The translations under genes were made by a program, and so were the position numbers. A DNA stretch of 64,000 nt from Pseudomonas sp. GD03944 (GTDB lineage: Bacteria > Pseudomonadota > Gammaproteobacteria > Pseudomonadales > Pseudomonadaceae). The notes below the pieces were generated by a model that worked only from the letters and a program-made list of their open reading frames with translations, searched no databases and was not told where the DNA came from. Below, piece by piece: positions 60,953 through 64,000 of the stretch (positions within the stretch are counted from its first letter, which is position 1; each line of letters opens with the position of its first letter). The stretch covers positions 1 through 64,000 of the forward strand of contig NZ_JAOCAH010000005.1 in the NCBI RefSeq assembly GCF_029839275.1, in the 5' to 3' direction.

Positions 60953-60981
60953 TGTATATACCCGCATTAAGTGATTGGCAA
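60953..60981 (-). promoter_or_regulatory. Promoter of the marR-mfs operon with palindromic operator candidate
   Basis: On the minus strand TTGCCA (60981-60976), 17 nt, TATACA (60958-60953). Only 7 nt separate the -10 from the ATG at 60945. GTATATAC (60954-60961) is a perfect palindrome across the -10 and could be the autoregulatory operator. Confidence 0.7.
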
Positions 60982-61020
60982 GGTGAAAATCACCCGACCA
61001 GGGAAAACCAGGGTGTGGAA

Positions 61021-61746
61021 TCAGAGCGCCAGGGCCACCAGTACGGCGCATTCGAGCAGTTCGAGCAGTGCGCCGGCGGTGTCGCCGGTCGTGCCGCCCA
61101 GGCGCTGCACCATCAGCCGCCGCAGCCAGAAAAACAGCCCGGCAGCCACCGCCAGGGCCAGCAACGCGGCCGTGCCGAACAGCAGCATCACCGCGCCATG
61201 GGCGGCCAGAATCCAGGGCAGTTGCCGGCGCGGCAGGTGCTCGGCCAGGGCCTGCCCCAGGCCACCGGCACGCACGTAGGGCGTGGTGAGGAACAACAGC
61301 GGCAGCGCACCACGGGCCAGCCAGGGCACCAGCAGCAGCCAGGCACCGTGGCCGGCCTCCAGCACCGCGACCAGGGCAGCGAACTTGAGCAGCAGCAGGA
61401 GCACCAGCACCACCACCGCGATCGGCCCGCTGCGCGGGTCTTTCATGATCGTCAGGGTGCGTTCCTTGTCGCCGAAGCCCCCGACCCAGGCGTCGGCGCT
61501 GTCGGCCAGGCCATCCAGGTGCAGACCGCCGCTGAGCCCGACCCACAGCGCCAGAAGCAACGCGGCCTGCAACAGCAGCGGCGCATCGGCCAGCAGCCAC
61601 TGCGCGCCCAGCAGCAACACCCCGATCAGCACACCCACCAGCGGGTACCAGAGCAGCGAACGGCCGACCTGCTCAGGCGTCGGCATGCCCGGCAGGCTGA
61701 CCGGCAGGCGGGTGAGGAACTGTACGGCGATCAGCAGCGGGATCAT
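61021..61746 (-). CDS. cobS: Adenosylcobinamide-GDP ribazoletransferase (cobalamin synthase)
   Basis: A 241-residue inner-membrane enzyme joining adenosylcobinamide-GDP and alpha-ribazole(-phosphate). The N-terminal motif is [20 protein letters not shown], then the conserved GGLHLDGLADSADAWVGG with its acidic cluster, and RSGPIAVVVLVLLLLLKFAA further on. Several transmembrane helices. ATG at 61746 overlaps the cobC stop (ATGA). Last gene in the visible operon. Confidence 0.96.
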   Translation of the reverse strand: MIPLLIAVQFLTRLPVSLPGMPTPEQVGRSLLWYPLVGVLIGVLLLGAQWLLADAPLLLQAALLLALWVGLSGGLHLDGLADSADAWVGGFGDKERTLTIMKDPRSGPIAVVVLVLLLLLKFAALVAVLEAGHGAWLLLVPWLARGALPLLFLTTPYVRAGGLGQALAEHLPRRQLPWILAAHGAVMLLFGTAALLALAVAAGLFFWLRRLMVQRLGGTTGDTAGALLELLECAVLVALAL

Positions 61747-62318
61747 GGCTGTTCCTGCAGGCCACCGGTGGCGTCCAGGTGCAGGCGGAAGCGGTCGGCA
61801 TACCCCACGTTGACCTGCAGCAGGTCATTGCGCGGCAAGCCCCGGGCGCGGGCCAGCAGCAGGCGCATCACCCCGCCGTGGGTCACCAGCAGCAATCGCT
61901 CGCCGGCGTGTTGCTGGTGAAGGCGTTGCAACGCTCCCAGCACCCGCGCCTCGAACGCCAGCAACGGCTCGCCACCCGGTGGAGTGAAAACGTAAGGCTC
62001 GCGCCAGAACTGCCCGAGGGCGTCGGCATCATGCTGCATCAGCTCGGCAGCGCTGCGCCCTTCCCACTCACCGAAATGCAGCTCCTGCAGATCGGGCTCC
62101 AGGCTCAGCGGCAGACCGTGCTGTTGAGCCAGTTCTTCGGCGAAGCGCGCACAGCGTTGCAGCGGCGAGCTGACCAGGCGATCCCAGGGCCCGCCTTCGA
62201 CCGTCGCCGCGCGCAACTGCGCCCAGCCGGTTTCGGTCAGGGCGTCATCCAGGCTGCCGCGCAAGCCGCCGCCGAGCGCGGTCTCACCGTGACGCAGCAG
62301 CTCCAGGTGCAGGATCAT
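61743..62318 (-). CDS. cobC: Alpha-ribazole-phosphate phosphatase, histidine phosphatase family
   Basis: A 191-residue phosphoglycerate-mutase-like phosphatase. The catalytic RHG is [13 protein letters not shown] near residue 9; later [29 protein letters not shown] and [12 protein letters not shown] carry the other active-site residues. It removes phosphate in nucleotide-loop assembly. ATG at 62318 overlaps the cobT stop (ATGA). Confidence 0.94.
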   Translation of the reverse strand: MILHLELLRHGETALGGGLRGSLDDALTETGWAQLRAATVEGGPWDRLVSSPLQRCARFAEELAQQHGLPLSLEPDLQELHFGEWEGRSAAELMQHDADALGQFWREPYVFTPPGGEPLLAFEARVLGALQRLHQQHAGERLLLVTHGGVMRLLLARARGLPRNDLLQVNVGYADRFRLHLDATGGLQEQP

Positions 62319-63373
62319 GCCGGGCGCTCGGCGACGGCAGCTTCGGCGAAGGTCGCCATATCGTTGTGCAAGTGGCAAGCCAGCTGCAACAGCGGAACCG
62401 CCAGGGCCGCCCCACTGCCCTCGCCCAGGCGCAGGCCCAGGGCCAGCAGCGGCTCGGCCTGCATCGCATCCAGCACCCGCTGGTGACCCGGCTCGGCACC
62501 GGCATGGGCGAAGATCAGCCACTCCCGGCAAGCGGGGTTCAGGCGCACCGCGAGCAGCGCCGCGACGCTGCAGATAAAGCCATCGACCAGGGCCGGCAGG
62601 CCGCGCTGGGCACAGGCCAGGTAGGCGCCGACCAGCGCCGCGACCTCGAAGCCGCCCAGGCGCACCAGGGCATCGATGGGCGCCTGGATATCGGGGCCGT
62701 GCAGCGCCAGGGCCGCCTCGATCACCTCGCGCTTGTGGGCGACGCCCGCGCTGTCCAGCCCGGTGCCGGGGCCCACCAGGTCCACCACCGGGCAATCCAG
62801 CAGGCAACAGGCCAGGGCCGTGGCCGAGGTGGTATTGCCGATGCCCATTTCGCCGCCGATGAACAGTTCGGTGCCAGCCTGTCGCGCACGCTGCACACTG
62901 TCGCGGCCGGCTTCCAGGGCGATCAGCACCTGGGCCTGGGTCATTGCCGGGCCACGCCGGAAATTCTGGGTGCCCGCGCCGACATGCAGGTGGCGCACGC
63001 CCGGCAGCGCTTCCAGGGGCACGGCGGTGCCCAGGTCCACCACCTCCAGGGCCGCGTCCAGTTGCCGGGCCATGACGCTGATCGCCGCGCCGCCGGTGAC
63101 GAAGTTGCGCAGCATCTGCCCGGTCACTTCCTGCGGGTAGGCCGACACGCCCTCGGCCACCACCCCGTGGTCGCCGGCGAAGATGGCGATCCACAGCTGG
63201 GTCACGCTGGGGCGCTCGCGGCCCTGCAGCGCCGCCAGGTGCACCGCCAAGTGCTCCAGCTGGCCGAGCGAACCCGCCGGCTTGGTCAACTGCTGCTGAC
63301 GCGCCAGCGCCTTGCTGCGCGCCACGTGATCCAGCGGCTGGCAGGGTTCCTGCCACCATTGCAGATGTATCAT
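62315..63373 (-). CDS. cobT: Nicotinate-nucleotide--dimethylbenzimidazole phosphoribosyltransferase
   Basis: A 352-residue enzyme making alpha-ribazole-5-phosphate. [20 protein letters not shown] and [20 protein letters not shown] are typical, and [20 protein letters not shown] holds the active glutamate-type loop. Start at 63373 overlaps the cobU stop (ATGA). Confidence 0.97.
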   Translation of the reverse strand: MIHLQWWQEPCQPLDHVARSKALARQQQLTKPAGSLGQLEHLAVHLAALQGRERPSVTQLWIAIFAGDHGVVAEGVSAYPQEVTGQMLRNFVTGGAAISVMARQLDAALEVVDLGTAVPLEALPGVRHLHVGAGTQNFRRGPAMTQAQVLIALEAGRDSVQRARQAGTELFIGGEMGIGNTTSATALACCLLDCPVVDLVGPGTGLDSAGVAHKREVIEAALALHGPDIQAPIDALVRLGGFEVAALVGAYLACAQRGLPALVDGFICSVAALLAVRLNPACREWLIFAHAGAEPGHQRVLDAMQAEPLLALGLRLGEGSGAALAVPLLQLACHLHNDMATFAEAAVAERPA

Positions 63374-63888
63374 GCTTCCCCCTTCAACAGCATCGGCAGC
63401 CCCGCCACCGTGAACACCACGCGCTGGCAGCGCTCGGCCACCGCCTGGTGCAACCAGCCGGCTTCATCGACATACCGGCGGGTCAGTTCGCCCATCGGCA
63501 CCACCCCCAGCCCGGTTTCATTGCTGACCAGGATGATGCGCCCCGGCAGGTCAGCCAGCACGGCCAACAATGCATCGCGCTCGGCCTGCAAGCGGGCGTC
63601 GTCCTCCAGCATCAGCAGGTTGGTCACCCACAGCGTCAGGCAATCGACCAGCAGGCAACGGTCCGCCACCGCGTGCTCGCGCAGCACCCGGGCCAACTCC
63701 AGCGGTTCTTCCACCAGGGCCCAGTGCGCCGGGCGGCGCTCGCGGTGCAGGCGAACGCGCGCGCTCATTTCGCCGTCCAGCGGCTGGCTGGTGGCGATGT
63801 AGGTCACCGCCAGCCCCGACTCGGCAGCCCGCCGCTCGGCCAGACGGCTCTTGCCGGAGCGGGCGCCGCCGAGAATCAATTCATGCAT
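63370..63888 (-). CDS. cobU: Adenosylcobinamide kinase / adenosylcobinamide-phosphate guanylyltransferase
   Basis: A 172-residue bifunctional enzyme (CobU, also called CobP). P-loop [20 protein letters not shown] at residues 3-22, YIATSQP near 32, [15 protein letters not shown] with the catalytic His region, [14 protein letters not shown], and [20 protein letters not shown]. Start at 63888 is preferred because GAGAG sits 6 nt upstream of it; the ATG at 63894 would touch that site. First of four visible cob genes. Confidence 0.95.
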   Translation of the reverse strand: MHELILGGARSGKSRLAERRAAESGLAVTYIATSQPLDGEMSARVRLHRERRPAHWALVEEPLELARVLREHAVADRCLLVDCLTLWVTNLLMLEDDARLQAERDALLAVLADLPGRIILVSNETGLGVVPMGELTRRYVDEAGWLHQAVAERCQRVVFTVAGLPMLLKGEA

Positions 63889-63961
63889 GTCCATCTCTCA
63901 GTCAATTGAGCAGGCGTCCGGCAACACAGGCCAAACACACCGATCCACCGTGGCGATGCAA

Positions 63962-63993
63962 CGGTGGATGTAAACAGCGGCATCCACCCTACG
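63962..63993. repeat. Intergenic repeat family D, copy 3
   Basis: CGGTGGATGTAAACAGCGGC then ATCCACCCTACG, as in 52897-52927. It lies upstream of cobU at the window edge, and a further CGATCCACCGTGGCGATGC element precedes it. Confidence 0.7.
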
Positions 63994-64000
63994 TATTCAA

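Noticed and set aside
62319-63359. Long N-terminal extension of cobC through the cobT gene
   Set aside because: It is a shifted frame of cobT; the phosphatase starts [12 protein letters not shown] at 62318 with an ATGA overlap.

Overview
The window is chromosomal DNA of a high-GC gammaproteobacterium, almost certainly Pseudomonas (fluorescens/putida type). The grounds are the gene content and order (rnd-ycgL-ycgN group, cobU-cobT-cobC-cobS, the DUF748/DUF2167/DUF2937 proteins, an OFA-like MFS pump with MarR) and the many GTAGGAGCGGGC / GGGTATCGCTKCGCTC type intergenic repeats typical of that genus. I see no tRNA, rRNA, CRISPR array, transposase or integrase.

Layout. 1-6.9 kb: end-truncated cysK, an AsmA-like DUF748 protein, a small XRE regulator with a membrane protein, a MoxR ATPase with a CoxE-type vWA protein, and a DUF2167 membrane protein. 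7-33 kb: the centrepiece, a secretion island. It holds two very large exoproteins with animal-type haem peroxidase and RTX domains (2029 aa with one peroxidase unit, 3739 aa with two), a NarX-like histidine kinase and a NarL-type response regulator lying between them, and a complete type I secretion system (PrtD-like ABC exporter, HlyD-like adaptor, TolC-like channel) divergent from the larger exoprotein. The C-termini of the two exoproteins are nearly identical, so both are probably exported by the adjacent system. 33-42.6 kb: housekeeping and accessory genes (class II amidotransferase, HIT protein, oligopeptidase B, cNMP-binding protein, HNH protein, MFS, DsbA-like, LysR, SpoU methyltransferase). 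42.6-46.9 kb: an iron or haem uptake cell-surface signalling set (ECF sigma, FecR anti-sigma, STN-containing TonB receptor) behind a good Fur box. 47-60.9 kb: putative gluzincin peptidase, YcgN, GhrA-like reductase, YcgL, RNase D, SMP-30-like protein, spermidine-synthase-like protein, NADP-type glutamate dehydrogenase, rhodanese, an orphan phage-like gene, FadL porin, glutathione peroxidase, MFS and MarR. 61-64 kb: the cobalamin nucleotide-loop assembly operon cobU-cobT-cobC-cobS, with four-base overlaps at each of its three junctions.

The most interesting unexplained structure is the pair of long 5' leaders of the two peroxidase-RTX genes. Although the genes are 9.5 kb apart, both leaders share a TTGAYAAGGC promoter-like box, a hairpin GGYGC-AGGAGAGG-GYGCC that keeps pairing through G-C to G-U changes, a short ORF carrying FHGPPQ at codons 22-29, and a CGTTTTT box ending in the CGAGGA ribosome-binding site. 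This looks like a dedicated post-transcriptional control element for the exoproteins. Other notable points are a probable leaderless marR-type gene, a two-hairpin leader before the phage-like gene, and a tandem duplication of a roughly 290-bp composite repeat between the kinase and the response regulator.
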